A stretch of DNA of 64,000 bases from Kineococcus aurantiacus (GTDB lineage Bacteria > Actinomycetota > Actinomycetes > Actinomycetales > Kineococcaceae): the NCBI RefSeq assembly GCF_013409345.1, contig NZ_JACCBB010000001.1, positions 4,588,001 through 4,652,000 on the forward strand, read 5' to 3'. Numbering within the stretch: the first letter of the stretch is position 1; each line of letters begins with the position of its first letter. The notes beneath the pieces were generated by a model. That model was not told where the DNA came from. It did no database searches and saw only the letters and a list, made by a program, of their open reading frames with translations. This document shows positions 8,755-17,200 of the stretch, piece by piece. Made by a program: the position numbers and the translations under genes.

Positions 8755-9791
8755 ACCAGCCCCAGGCGGGCCAGCACGTCGCGGACCCGCGCGGCCTGCT
8801 CGTCGAGGAACGCGCCGAACGCGTCGCCGGCGGTGAAGGCGTCGGTCCAGGCGTTGTCGGTGAGGACCTGCCGCCACTGCGGGGAGTCGTGCATCCGGCT
8901 CACGGCGTCCACGAGCCTCGCCACCTCCGTCTCGTCCAGGTCGGGTGGGGCGACCAGCCCGCGCCAGTTGGTGAACGTCAGCTCCACGTCCTGCTCGCGC
9001 AACGTCGGCACGTCCAGGACGGGGACCCGCTGCTCGCTGGAGACGGCCAGGACGCGCACCGCGCCGGTCGTGATCTGGTCCAGCAGTTCGCCGTACCCGC
9101 TGGTGGCGAAGGCGATCTGACCACCCAGCAGCGCGGGCAGCAGGTCCCCACCACCGTCGTAGACGATGTAGTTCACGTCGGTGGGGTCGACACCGACGGC
9201 GTCGGCCAGCTGCATGGGCAGCAGGAAGTCCGGTCCGCCCGGGGAGGAACCGCCGCCGACGGCGAGCGCGCCCGGGTCGGCGCGCCAGGCGTCGACGAGG
9301 TCCGTCAGGGTGGCGAACGGCGAGTTCGTGGGCACGAGCACCACGCCGGCCTCCTCGATGAGCTGCGCGACGGGGGTGGTCTGGTCCAGCGTGACGTCGA
9401 CGTCGTTGGTGTAGGAGGCGCCCACCACGCCCAGGCCCATCGACATCAGGAACTGCGGGTTGCCGCTCTCGCTGACGCAACGGGCCAGGCCCACGGTGCC
9501 GCCGGCGCCGGAGAGGTTGGTGACCTCGACCCCCTCGGCCACGCCCACCTCCTCCATCACGCGCACGGCCGAGCGGCCGGTGGTGTCGTACCCCCCTCCC
9601 GGGGCGTTGGGCACCAGCAGTTGCAGCCGGTCCAGGGTGCCGCTGGTGGCGGCGGCCCGGCGGGTGACGCCACAGCCGGTGGTGGCGGTCAGCGCGGGCA
9701 GGGCGGCGAGCGCGCCGAGCAGGACCCGGCGCGGGGGGCCCGGTGGTGAGCCCGGGGCCCGGCGACCGGTTCGGGTCGTGGTGTCGGTCAT
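8751..9791 (-). CDS. tctC: Tripartite tricarboxylate transporter binding protein TctC (Bug family)
   Basis: Lipid-anchored extracytoplasmic binding protein of the Bug/TctC family that captures the carboxylate and presents it to TctAB. The N-terminus is a signal peptide with the lipobox TATTGC (Cys40). The mature protein has the family ligand loops [13 protein letters not shown] (Bug loop with the carboxylate-pinning glycines) and [11 protein letters not shown], and the usual PTLREQ segment before [11 protein letters not shown]. At 346 residues it is slightly longer than typical (about 320). It is the first gene of tctCBA-usp and diverges from the sensor kinase gene across 259 bases that probably hold both promoters. 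Confidence 0.9.
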   Translation of the reverse strand: MTDTTTRTGRRAPGSPPGPPRRVLLGALAALPALTATTGCGVTRRAAATSGTLDRLQLLVPNAPGGGYDTTGRSAVRVMEEVGVAEGVEVTNLSGAGGTVGLARCVSESGNPQFLMSMGLGVVGASYTNDVDVTLDQTTPVAQLIEEAGVVLVPTNSPFATLTDLVDAWRADPGALAVGGGSSPGGPDFLLPMQLADAVGVDPTDVNYIVYDGGGDLLPALLGGQIAFATSGYGELLDQITTGAVRVLAVSSEQRVPVLDVPTLREQDVELTFTNWRGLVAPPDLDETEVARLVDAVSRMHDSPQWRQVLTDNAWTDAFTAGDAFGAFLDEQAARVRDVLARLGLV

Positions 9792-9897
9792 GGCGTCCTC
9801 GTCGACGGCCTGCGCCGGAGCCGGTCGGCCCGGGCGGACGGGGAGCCGGTGCCCTCCCGTCGCCCGTCATGCTGCCCCGGTGCCTTCGCGAGGTCAC

Positions 9898-9933
9898 CCT
9901 TGCGGTGGCAGTGGTCTTTGCGGTCCTTGTGGT
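9898..9933. promoter_or_regulatory. Three 9-bp direct repeats between tctC and the sensor kinase gene
   Basis: CYTTGYGGT occurs at 9898-9906, 9916-9924 and 9925-9933, in one orientation and with start spacings of 18 and 9 bases. The cluster sits in the divergent control region of the carboxylate transporter and the CitA/CitB-type pair, making it a candidate binding site for the response regulator. A weak -10 (TAGGAT, 9943-9948) follows it toward the kinase gene. Confidence 0.4.
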
Positions 9934-10050
9934 CGCGACGAGTAGGATCCCGGCGCGTCGTACCCACGGCGGGACGGGACGGCACGGCTCACCGGTGAGC
10001 CGACCGCGAGGTCGCGCCGACGTGCCGGGGCGGCGCGTGGAGGGGGACGA

Positions 10051-11727
10051 GTGGGCGGACCGAGCGGGCACGGCAGGCGCAGGCACACCAGCCTGGCCGG
10101 GCAGATCCTCATCGTGCAGGTCCTGCTGTTCACCGTCGTCCTCGTCGGCGTGGGGGCGGTGTCGGTCGCCCAGTCGCGGCAGGCCTCCACCGACGCCCAG
10201 GAGCGCCGGGTGCGCCAGGTCGCCGAGTACGTCGCCTCCCTGCCGCTGGTGCGCCAGCAGCTGGCCGACGCGGCCGACGGGCGGACCACCGCGGCGGCGC
10301 TCGCGGTCACCGCCGAGCAGTTGCGCACCACCTCCGACGTGGCGGTGCTGCTCCTGGCCGGACCCGACGGCCGGGTGATCGCCTCGCCCGCTGACCCGCG
10401 CTCGCTGGGGACGTCGCTGCCGGCGGCACCGGCCGGTCCGGCCGACGACTCCTCCTGGCTGGGCAGGGTCCGGCTGGGCGGGGCGGTCACCACCGCCGCG
10501 CGGGTGCCGGTCCTCGCCGACGTGAGCCGCCGGGCCGGGCGCGTGCCGGGCAGCGTCGTGGGAGCCGTCCTGGTGGGGCAGGACGCCGTGCCGTGGAGCG
10601 TGCAGCTGCGCACCGCTCTGCCGGACCTGGCCACCTACCTGGGCATGTCGGCCCTGGTGGGTCTGCTGGGGGCCTGGTTGCTGGCGCGCCGGGTCAAGAG
10701 CCAGACGCTGGGGCTGGAGCCGCGGGAGATCGCCTCGCTGGCCACCCACCGCGAGACGGTGCTGCGCGGCATCCGCGAGGGCGTCATCGCCCTGGACCGC
10801 GAAGGGGTCGTCACCGTCGCCAACGACGCCGCCCGCGAACTGCTGGACCTGCCGGCGGGCGCGGTCGGTCAGCGCGTGCAGGCGCTGTCCCTCCCGCGCG
10901 AGGTCGTGGACCTCCTGCTGCACGGTCCGGCCCCCAGCGACCGCCCCGTCGTCGCCGGTGGACGACTGCTCGTGCTCAACCGCACGGTGCTGCACCGGGG
11001 CAGCGGCGCCGGTGCCGAAGCGGTGGGTACGGTGACCACGATGCGCGACCGCACCGAACTCGTGGCGCTGCAGCACCAGCTGGGGCTCAGCCGCACGACC
11101 ACGCAGGCGCTGCGCGCGCAGACCCACGAGTTCGCCAACCGGCTGCACACGATCTCCGGCCTGGTGCAGCTGGGCCGCTACGACGACGTGGTGGGTTTCA
11201 TCGACCGCGTCAGCCGCGCCCACGCCGAACTCGGCGAGCAGATCGCCGCGCAGGTCGGCGACCCCGCGCTGGCGGCGCTGCTGCTGGCCAGCACCAGCGT
11301 GGCCGACGAGCGGGACGTGGAACTCGTCCTGGCCGCCGAGGCCGAACTGCCCGCCGTGCCCGACGACCTGTCCGACGACCTGGTGACCGTGGTGGGCAAC
11401 CTGGTCGACAACGCGGTGGACGCCGCCGCCGGGACCGGCGGCGGCACGGTGGAGGTCGACGTGCGCGACGACGGTGCCGGGGGCGCGGTGGTCCTGGTGC
11501 GCGACGACGGCCCGGGGGTGGACCCGCGGTTGCTCCCGCACCTCGTGCGACGGGGGACGACCTCGAAGGACGACTCACCGCCCGGTGGTCACGGCGTGGG
11601 TCTGGCCCTGGTGCAGCTGGTGTGCCACCGCCGCGGGGGGAAGCTGGAGCTGCACCGCGGCGAGCACGGTGGCGCCACGTTCACCGCCACCCTGCCCTCA
11701 CCCCCGTCGGCGGTGGTCCGTGCCTGA
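10051..11727 (+). CDS. CitA/DcuS-type sensor histidine kinase
   Basis: Membrane sensor kinase for extracellular di- or tricarboxylates, controlling the neighbouring tct operon by analogy with CitA, DcuS and DctS. Order of parts: first transmembrane helix at about residues 18-40, an extracytoplasmic PDC-like sensor to about 190, second helix 192-212, a PAS domain at about 230-335, then the CitA-family dimerisation motif THEFANRLHTISGLVQLG with phospho-acceptor His359. The ATPase domain has the N box NLVDNAVDAA and the G boxes RDDGPGV and GGHGVGLALV. The GTG at 10051 follows GGAGGGGGA by 4 bases. Its 3' end overlaps the response regulator by 8 bases. Length 558 fits the family. Confidence 0.9.
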   Translation: MGGPSGHGRRRHTSLAGQILIVQVLLFTVVLVGVGAVSVAQSRQASTDAQERRVRQVAEYVASLPLVRQQLADAADGRTTAAALAVTAEQLRTTSDVAVLLLAGPDGRVIASPADPRSLGTSLPAAPAGPADDSSWLGRVRLGGAVTTAARVPVLADVSRRAGRVPGSVVGAVLVGQDAVPWSVQLRTALPDLATYLGMSALVGLLGAWLLARRVKSQTLGLEPREIASLATHRETVLRGIREGVIALDREGVVTVANDAARELLDLPAGAVGQRVQALSLPREVVDLLLHGPAPSDRPVVAGGRLLVLNRTVLHRGSGAGAEAVGTVTTMRDRTELVALQHQLGLSRTTTQALRAQTHEFANRLHTISGLVQLGRYDDVVGFIDRVSRAHAELGEQIAAQVGDPALAALLLASTSVADERDVELVLAAEAELPAVPDDLSDDLVTVVGNLVDNAVDAAAGTGGGTVEVDVRDDGAGGAVVLVRDDGPGVDPRLLPHLVRRGTTSKDDSPPGGHGVGLALVQLVCHRRGGKLELHRGEHGGATFTATLPSPPSAVVRA

Positions 11728-12409
11728 GGACACGTTGCGCGTGCTGGTCGTCGACGACGACCCGATGGTCGCCTCGGTCCACGGCGGGTTCGTGCGGGCG
11801 GTGCCGGGTTGCCTGCTCGTCGGAACGGCGGGTTCGGGGGCGCAGGCGCTGGAACTGGTGCAGCAGGTGCGCCCGGACGTGGTGCTGCTGGACCTGTACC
11901 TGCCGGACGTCCCCGGCCTGCAGGTGCTCGCCCGCTTGCGTGAGGCCGGCGCCGACGTCGACGTCGTCGTCATCAGCGCCGCCCGCGAGGCCGAGACGGT
12001 GCGCGAGGCGTTGCGAGGAGGGGTGGCCGGTTACCTCATCAAACCGTTCGGGGCCGAGCAGCTCGCCGAACGGCTGCAGCACGTCCGGGGTGCGCGCCGC
12101 ACGCTGACGACCGGCGTCCTGCAGCAGGCCGACGTGGACCGCGCCCTGGGCGTCCCGGCCCCCCTCGCGGGCGGTGGTCCCGGGAGTTCCCTGCCGAAGG
12201 GTTTGAGCGTGGAGACCGCCGAGCTCGTGGCGAACGTCCTGGCCCGGGCGAGCGCCCCGGTGTCGGCCAGCGAGGTCGCCGCGCAGCTGGGACTGTCCCG
12301 GGTCGCGGTGCGCCGCTACCTGGAGCACTTCGCGGGGCAACGCCGGGCCCAGGTGCGGCTGCGCTACGGAGCGGGGCGCCCGGAGAGGTTGTACGAAGCA
12401 GTGCGGTGA
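11720..12409 (+). CDS. CitB/DcuR-type response regulator
   Basis: Cytoplasmic transcription factor partner of the preceding kinase. The receiver domain (about 1-120) has the acidic pair VVDDDP, the phosphorylation site Asp58 in VVLLDLYLP and the conserved Lys in YLIKPF. The C-terminal half carries a helix-turn-helix, SASEVAAQLGLSRVAVRRYL, typical of the CitB/DpiA/DcuR group. The GTG start at 11720 lies 8 bases inside the kinase gene, so the two are translationally coupled. Length 229 matches the family. It probably activates tctCBA-usp when carboxylates are present; the triple repeat at 9898-9933 is the obvious candidate site. Confidence 0.9.
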   Translation: MPEDTLRVLVVDDDPMVASVHGGFVRAVPGCLLVGTAGSGAQALELVQQVRPDVVLLDLYLPDVPGLQVLARLREAGADVDVVVISAAREAETVREALRGGVAGYLIKPFGAEQLAERLQHVRGARRTLTTGVLQQADVDRALGVPAPLAGGGPGSSLPKGLSVETAELVANVLARASAPVSASEVAAQLGLSRVAVRRYLEHFAGQRRAQVRLRYGAGRPERLYEAVR

Positions 12410-12501
12410 GCGGGCCCTCAGCGACGGCCCTCGACGCCGACGAGGTGGGGCGCGGGGCGTCGTGGTCGTGGTCGTGGCGACGGACGGCCACCGCAGCGCG
12501 C

Positions 12502-13725
12502 CTACCGGTGCGGGGCGGTGGCCGCCGCGATCTCCCGCTGCGCCCACGCACCGACGTCACCGCCGGTCATGGCCAGCGCCAGCAGGTCGGGGAACGCGTC
12601 GGGGGTGCAGGCGAACGCGGGGATGCCGAGCGCCGCCAGCGCGGCCGCGTTCTCGCGGTCGAAGGCGGGCGCCCCGCTGTCGGACAGGGCGAGCAGGACG
12701 ACCACCTGCACCCCGGCGGCCTTCATCGCGGCCATCCGCTTCACCATCTCGTCGCGGACACCGCCCTCGTACAGGTCGCTGATGAGGAAGAACAGCGTGT
12801 CCGCGGGACGGGTGATGCGGTCCTGGCCGTAGGCGATGGCGCGGTTGATGTCGGTCCCGCCGCCGAGCTGCACGCCGAACAGGACGTCGACGGGATCGGC
12901 GAGGGACGCGGTGAGGTCGACGACCTCGGTGTCGAAGGCGATGAGCGTGGTCTTCAGGGTGCGCATCTTCGCCAGCACCGCGCCGAAGACGCTGGCGTAC
13001 ACGACGGACTCGGCCATCGACCCGGACTGGTCGATCTCCAGCACGACCTCCTTGGCCACGACCTGCTGACGGCGGCCGTGGCCGACGAGCCGCTCGGGCA
13101 CCACGGTGCGGTGCTCGGGCAGGTAGTGGGCGAGGTTGGCGCGGATCGTGGCGCCCCAGTCGACGTCGTGCAGCCGGGGGCGGTGCGTGCGCGCCGAACG
13201 GTCCAGGGCCCCGGCCACCGCGGACGTGGTGCGGTCGGCGACGCGCGCCTCGATCTGGCGCACGACCTCGGCGACGACCTGGCGGGCGGTCTCCCGGGTG
13301 CGTTCGGGCAGGACCCGGCTCAGGGACAGCAGGGTTCCGACGAGGTTCACGTCGGGCTGGACCGCGCCGAGCAGTTCCGGTTCCAGCAGCAGGCGGGTCA
13401 GGTCCAGCCGCTCCACCGCGTCGCGCTGCACGACCTGCACGACGGAGGAGGGGAAGTAGGTGCGGATGTCGCCCAGCCACCGCGCCACCGACGGGGCGGA
13501 CCCGCCGAGCCCGGCCGAGCGCCGTCCCCGCGCACCGGGGGCCGTGTCGGGCTGGTCGTAGAGGGCGGCCAGCGCGGCGTCCACCGCGGCGTCCGCACCG
13601 GTCAGGCGCGGGGCGCAACCGTCCGCGGCGTCGCCGAGCAGCAACCGCCAGCGGCGGGCGCGCCCGGCCTCGTCGACGACCGGCACGGGAACCGCACCCG
13701 TCCCGTCGGTGGTGCCGGTGCTCAT
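12502..13725 (-). CDS. VWA domain protein of the SWIM-MoxR operon
   Basis: Protein of 407 residues whose C-terminal half is a von Willebrand factor A domain. The MIDAS metal site is intact: D232-x-S-x-S in EIDQSGSMAES, then a Thr in the GGGTDINRA loop and an Asp in FLISDLYEGG. The N-terminal half (about 70-220) is alpha-helical and unrecognised. No signal peptide or membrane segment is visible, so it is probably cytoplasmic. VWA proteins next to MoxR ATPases usually act as adaptors that couple the ATPase to a metal-loading or remodelling client. It is the last gene of the five-gene operon; the ATG at 13725 overlaps the preceding stop by 4 bases. Confidence 0.85.
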   Translation of the reverse strand: MSTGTTDGTGAVPVPVVDEAGRARRWRLLLGDAADGCAPRLTGADAAVDAALAALYDQPDTAPGARGRRSAGLGGSAPSVARWLGDIRTYFPSSVVQVVQRDAVERLDLTRLLLEPELLGAVQPDVNLVGTLLSLSRVLPERTRETARQVVAEVVRQIEARVADRTTSAVAGALDRSARTHRPRLHDVDWGATIRANLAHYLPEHRTVVPERLVGHGRRQQVVAKEVVLEIDQSGSMAESVVYASVFGAVLAKMRTLKTTLIAFDTEVVDLTASLADPVDVLFGVQLGGGTDINRAIAYGQDRITRPADTLFFLISDLYEGGVRDEMVKRMAAMKAAGVQVVVLLALSDSGAPAFDRENAAALAALGIPAFACTPDAFPDLLALAMTGGDVGAWAQREIAAATAPHR

Positions 13726-16073
13726 GCGGGGCCTCCGAGCAGGAACGCCGCGGTGCGCAGCGCGGGCAGGGCGAGGGCGTCGTCGACGTCGGCGGCCCCG
13801 GTCGTGGTGCCGGCCGGGGGCCGGCGGGTGACGGCGTCGCCGATGCTGCGGCGCTCGGCGCGGTCGTAGGCGCCGAAGGTGCGCCGCAGCAGCGGCAGGA
13901 CGTCGGTGAACTCCCGCTCCGGCAGGGAGCACACCCAGCCGTCGAGCAGGGCGAGCAGGTCCGTGTCGTGGACGAGCAGCAACCCGTCACGGCCCAGGAA
14001 CCCCTCGACCCAGGCCGCCTGCGCAGGGGCGGGCGTGCCGATCGACAAGGCCCGCTGCAGCCGGTGGGCGGCCTCGGCGGGCAGCAGCCGTCCGGTGTCG
14101 CGCAGCAGGCGGGTGGCGCGGCCGGACAGGAGGCCGTGGACGTCGGTGCGGGCCGACACCCCGGCCAGCGCGCCGGACCACCGCTCGTCGGCGTCGGGGT
14201 CCTGCCAGAGGGCGACGGCGGCGTGGACGTCGTCCAGGGCGGCGCGCAGCGCGGCGGCCCCGGCGTCGTCGAGGCTGGTCACGGCGGCCGGCAGCCCGGC
14301 GCAGGTGCGCACGAGCAGGCTGCTCGCGACGGCGCTCAGCGCCTCGGTGCTGGTGCCGCGGACGTCGCGGTAGCGGGCGGCGCGCACCAGCGCCGGCAGC
14401 GCGGCCACGAGGTGCGCGACGTCGAGGTCGAGCGCGGCGCGGTCGTCCACGGCGCGGACGACCGCCGGCAGGGCCTCGGCCAGGTCGGCCAGGAGGCAGT
14501 GCTCCACGAGACCGGTGAGCGCGGGCAGCGACGCGTCGGCGGCGTCGGCGACCGCCTTGGCGTTCGCGGCGGCGGCCACCGTCGTGCCCCAGAGGGAGGC
14601 CTCCACGACGGCCACGGCCAGCTCGGGCGCCCACACCAGGCGCCACGCCTCGCGGAAGGTGCCGGTGCCGCGGACCTGCGAGCGGGTGGGCACCCCCCAG
14701 CCCACGCCCAGCAGCCGCAGCCGGTGCAGCAACCGGCTGCGGGCGGCGTCGGTGTCCTTGCGCAGGTCCAGTTCCAGCGCCCGCTCGGCGGGTTCCTGGG
14801 CCAGGCGCAACCGCTTCGCGCTCGCGCGCAGGTCCGCGGCCAGCGGCACCGTCGGGGCGCCGTCGGGGACGGTGCCCATCGACTCGCCGACCACGAGGCG
14901 GTCGGTGACGAGGGCGAGCAGGGCCTCCTCTCCCTCGGCCAGGACGGCGCGGGTGGCCTCGGTGACCTCGGCCAGCCCGGGCAGCGGACGCCCGCGCAGC
15001 AGCGCGAGGGTCTCGGCCAGCCGGACGGCCTCGATGACGTGGGCGCTGGAGACGGGCAGGTCCTCGGCGCGCAGGACGCCGGCGACCCTCGTCAGCCAGC
15101 GGGCGACGGGTTCGTCGCGGGCGGTGAACAGGTGGTGGTACCAGCCGGGGGAGGTGATGCCCGCCCCGTACCCGGAGGCGCGCGCGAGCCGCGAGTGCGT
15201 CCAGGGCACCCAGCTCAGGGTGGTCCGCCGTTTCGGGGTCCCGCGCAGCAGCCGGGCGTCGGAGGCCGCGGAGGGCAGCGTCCCGCTCAGCGCGGGCGCG
15301 TGCCAGGCCCCGCAGACGACGGCGACCCGGCGGGCCCCGCCCTTGAGGGTCTCCCGCAGGACCTGGCGCATGTGCGCTTCCCGGCGGTCCTCCAGGAGCT
15401 GTTGCACCGCAGGCAGTGCGGGGGTGACGGCGCGCAGTTCGGCCATGGCCTCGGTGAGGACCGCGAAGGGGGCCGGGGCGTCGGAGCGGGATTCCACGAC
15501 GTCCTCCCACCACCGTTCGGGGTCGTCGTAGCCGCCCGCCGCGGCCAGGGCGGCCAGCGGGTCGCGGCGCACCCCCAGCGGGTCCGCGAGTTCACCGGTG
15601 GGTTCGTCCGCGAGTTCACCGGTGGGTTCGTCGGTGGGTCCGCCCGCGGGTTCGGCCGCGGGTTCTTCCGCGTCGGTGCGCTGGACGAGGCTGCTGCTGG
15701 ACGGCAGGTCGCAGAAGCGGACGTGCGCGCCGTGCTCCCGGGCCCACACCAGCGCCTGCCACTCCGGGGAGAACACCGCGAACGGCCAGAACGCCGCCGT
15801 GCCGGGTTCGTCGGTGACGTGGGCGAGCAGCGCCACGGGCGGCACCAGGTCGCGGTCGCCCACGAGGACGGCCAGCGGGTCGGCGTCGGCGGGGCCCTCG
15901 ACGAGGACGACGTCGGGCCGCAGCCGTTCCAGCGCGGCCCGGACCGCGCGCGCGGAACCGGGGCCGTGGTGGCGGACGCCGAGGACCTCCACGACCGGCG
16001 TCCCGTCACCGGGTCCGCCGTCACCGGGTGCGGTCACCAGGATCCCGGTCCCGCCCGTGGGAGCCGTGCTCAC
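13722..16073 (-). CDS. DUF5682 family protein
   Basis: Large protein of 783 residues of a family without an established function. The N-terminal domain shows GVRHHGPGSARAV (about residue 30), VLVEGPADAD and, further on, VAVVCGAWHAPAL (about residue 260). The spacing of a GxxHxG-type motif, an EGP motif and a CGxWH motif resembles TraB/ChaN/EreA-like putative hydrolases, which is my inference. The rest is helical and Ala/Leu-rich. An acidic linker near residues 147-165 contains a duplicated DEPTGELA unit. The GTG at 16073 overlaps the MoxR gene stop by 4 bases and its own stop overlaps the VWA gene. Confidence 0.8.
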   Translation of the reverse strand: MSTAPTGGTGILVTAPGDGGPGDGTPVVEVLGVRHHGPGSARAVRAALERLRPDVVLVEGPADADPLAVLVGDRDLVPPVALLAHVTDEPGTAAFWPFAVFSPEWQALVWAREHGAHVRFCDLPSSSSLVQRTDAEEPAAEPAGGPTDEPTGELADEPTGELADPLGVRRDPLAALAAAGGYDDPERWWEDVVESRSDAPAPFAVLTEAMAELRAVTPALPAVQQLLEDRREAHMRQVLRETLKGGARRVAVVCGAWHAPALSGTLPSAASDARLLRGTPKRRTTLSWVPWTHSRLARASGYGAGITSPGWYHHLFTARDEPVARWLTRVAGVLRAEDLPVSSAHVIEAVRLAETLALLRGRPLPGLAEVTEATRAVLAEGEEALLALVTDRLVVGESMGTVPDGAPTVPLAADLRASAKRLRLAQEPAERALELDLRKDTDAARSRLLHRLRLLGVGWGVPTRSQVRGTGTFREAWRLVWAPELAVAVVEASLWGTTVAAAANAKAVADAADASLPALTGLVEHCLLADLAEALPAVVRAVDDRAALDLDVAHLVAALPALVRAARYRDVRGTSTEALSAVASSLLVRTCAGLPAAVTSLDDAGAAALRAALDDVHAAVALWQDPDADERWSGALAGVSARTDVHGLLSGRATRLLRDTGRLLPAEAAHRLQRALSIGTPAPAQAAWVEGFLGRDGLLLVHDTDLLALLDGWVCSLPEREFTDVLPLLRRTFGAYDRAERRSIGDAVTRRPPAGTTTGAADVDDALALPALRTAAFLLGGPA
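15585..15632. repeat. 24-bp in-frame tandem duplication inside the DUF5682 gene
   Basis: Two exact copies of a 24-bp unit (15585-15608 and 15609-15632). They encode two DEPTGELA blocks in an acidic linker and keep the frame. This is probably a slippage product in a flexible region. Confidence 0.85.
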
Positions 16074-17200
16074 CCGCTCACCTCGCGGCAGGCGCGGTAG
16101 AACGGCGCCCAGTCGCGACGTTCGCGGACGACGGCTTCGAGGTACTCCGTCCACACGGCGCGATCGGCGACGGGGTCCTTGACGACGGCGCCGAGGATCC
16201 CGGCGGCGACGTCGTCGGGGCGCAGCTGCCCGTCGCCGAAGTGCGCCGCGAGTGCGATGCCGTGGGTGACCACCGAGATCGCCTCGGCGGGCGAGAGCGT
16301 GCCGGAGGGGCTCTTCAGACGGGTGCGCCCGTCGCTCGTCTGCCCCGAGCGGAGTTCCCGGAAGACGGTGACCACGCGGCGGATCTCCTCGCCCGCCGTC
16401 GCCACGGGAGGCAGTTCGAGCGCCGCACCGAGCTGGGCGACCCGGCGCGTGACGATGTCGACCTCCTCGTCCTCGCTGGCCGGCAGCGGCAGCACGACGG
16501 TGTTGAAGCGCCGGCGCAGCGCCGACGACAGCTCGTTGACGCCGCGGTCGCGGTCGTTGGCGGTGGCGATGACGTTGAAACCCCGGCGCGCCTGGACCTC
16601 GATCCCCAGTTCGGGGACGGGCAGCGTCTTCTCCGACAGCACCGTGATGAGGGCGTCCTGCACGTCGGAGGGGATGCGGGTCAGTTCCTCGACGCGGGCG
16701 ATGCCGGCCCCCTGCATGGCGGTCATCACCGGGGAGGGGACGAGCGCGGCGGCGCTGGGCCCTTCCGCCAGCAGGCGCGCGTAGTTCCAGGCGTAGCGGA
16801 TGGCCTCCTCGGCGGTGCCGGCCGTTCCCTGCACGAGCAGGGTGGAGCGGCCGCTGACGGCGGCGGCCAGGTGTTCCGACACCCACGTCTTGGCGGTGCC
16901 GGGGGACCCGAGCAGCAGCAGCGCCCGGTCGGTGGCCAGGGTCGCGACGGCCACCTCCACCAGGCGGCGCGGGCCGACGTACTTGGGGGTGATCACCGTG
17001 CCGTCGGACAGCGTTCCGCCGAGCAGGTAGGTGGTGACCGCCCACGGTGAGAGCCGCCACGCCGCCGGGCGGGGGCGGTCGTCGGCCGCGGCGAGGGCGG
17101 CCAGTTCCGCGGCGAAGGCCTGCTCGGCGTGCGGGCGCAGCACCACCTCCCCGGGACGGTCCTCGGTGGCGCCGGTCGTAGCGGTGGCGGGGACGGTCAA
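16070..17200 (-). CDS. MoxR-family AAA+ ATPase
   Basis: Cytoplasmic AAA+ ATPase of 376 residues, related to MoxR chaperones that act with VWA partners. Walker A is GSPGTAKT (residues 98-105). The Walker B region reads EELTRIPSDVQDALITVLSE, with the usual DE-N-R replaced by EELTR. Sensor 1 is VIATAND, followed by an arginine finger in LSSALRRRFN. TTG at 17200 is the best start: GAGGAG lies 5 bases upstream and the codon makes a 4-base TTGA overlap with the preceding stop, like every other junction in this operon. Partners are probably the VWA and DUF5682 proteins. Confidence 0.88.
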   Translation of the reverse strand: MTVPATATTGATEDRPGEVVLRPHAEQAFAAELAALAAADDRPRPAAWRLSPWAVTTYLLGGTLSDGTVITPKYVGPRRLVEVAVATLATDRALLLLGSPGTAKTWVSEHLAAAVSGRSTLLVQGTAGTAEEAIRYAWNYARLLAEGPSAAALVPSPVMTAMQGAGIARVEELTRIPSDVQDALITVLSEKTLPVPELGIEVQARRGFNVIATANDRDRGVNELSSALRRRFNTVVLPLPASEDEEVDIVTRRVAQLGAALELPPVATAGEEIRRVVTVFRELRSGQTSDGRTRLKSPSGTLSPAEAISVVTHGIALAAHFGDGQLRPDDVAAGILGAVVKDPVADRAVWTEYLEAVVRERRDWAPFYRACREVSG

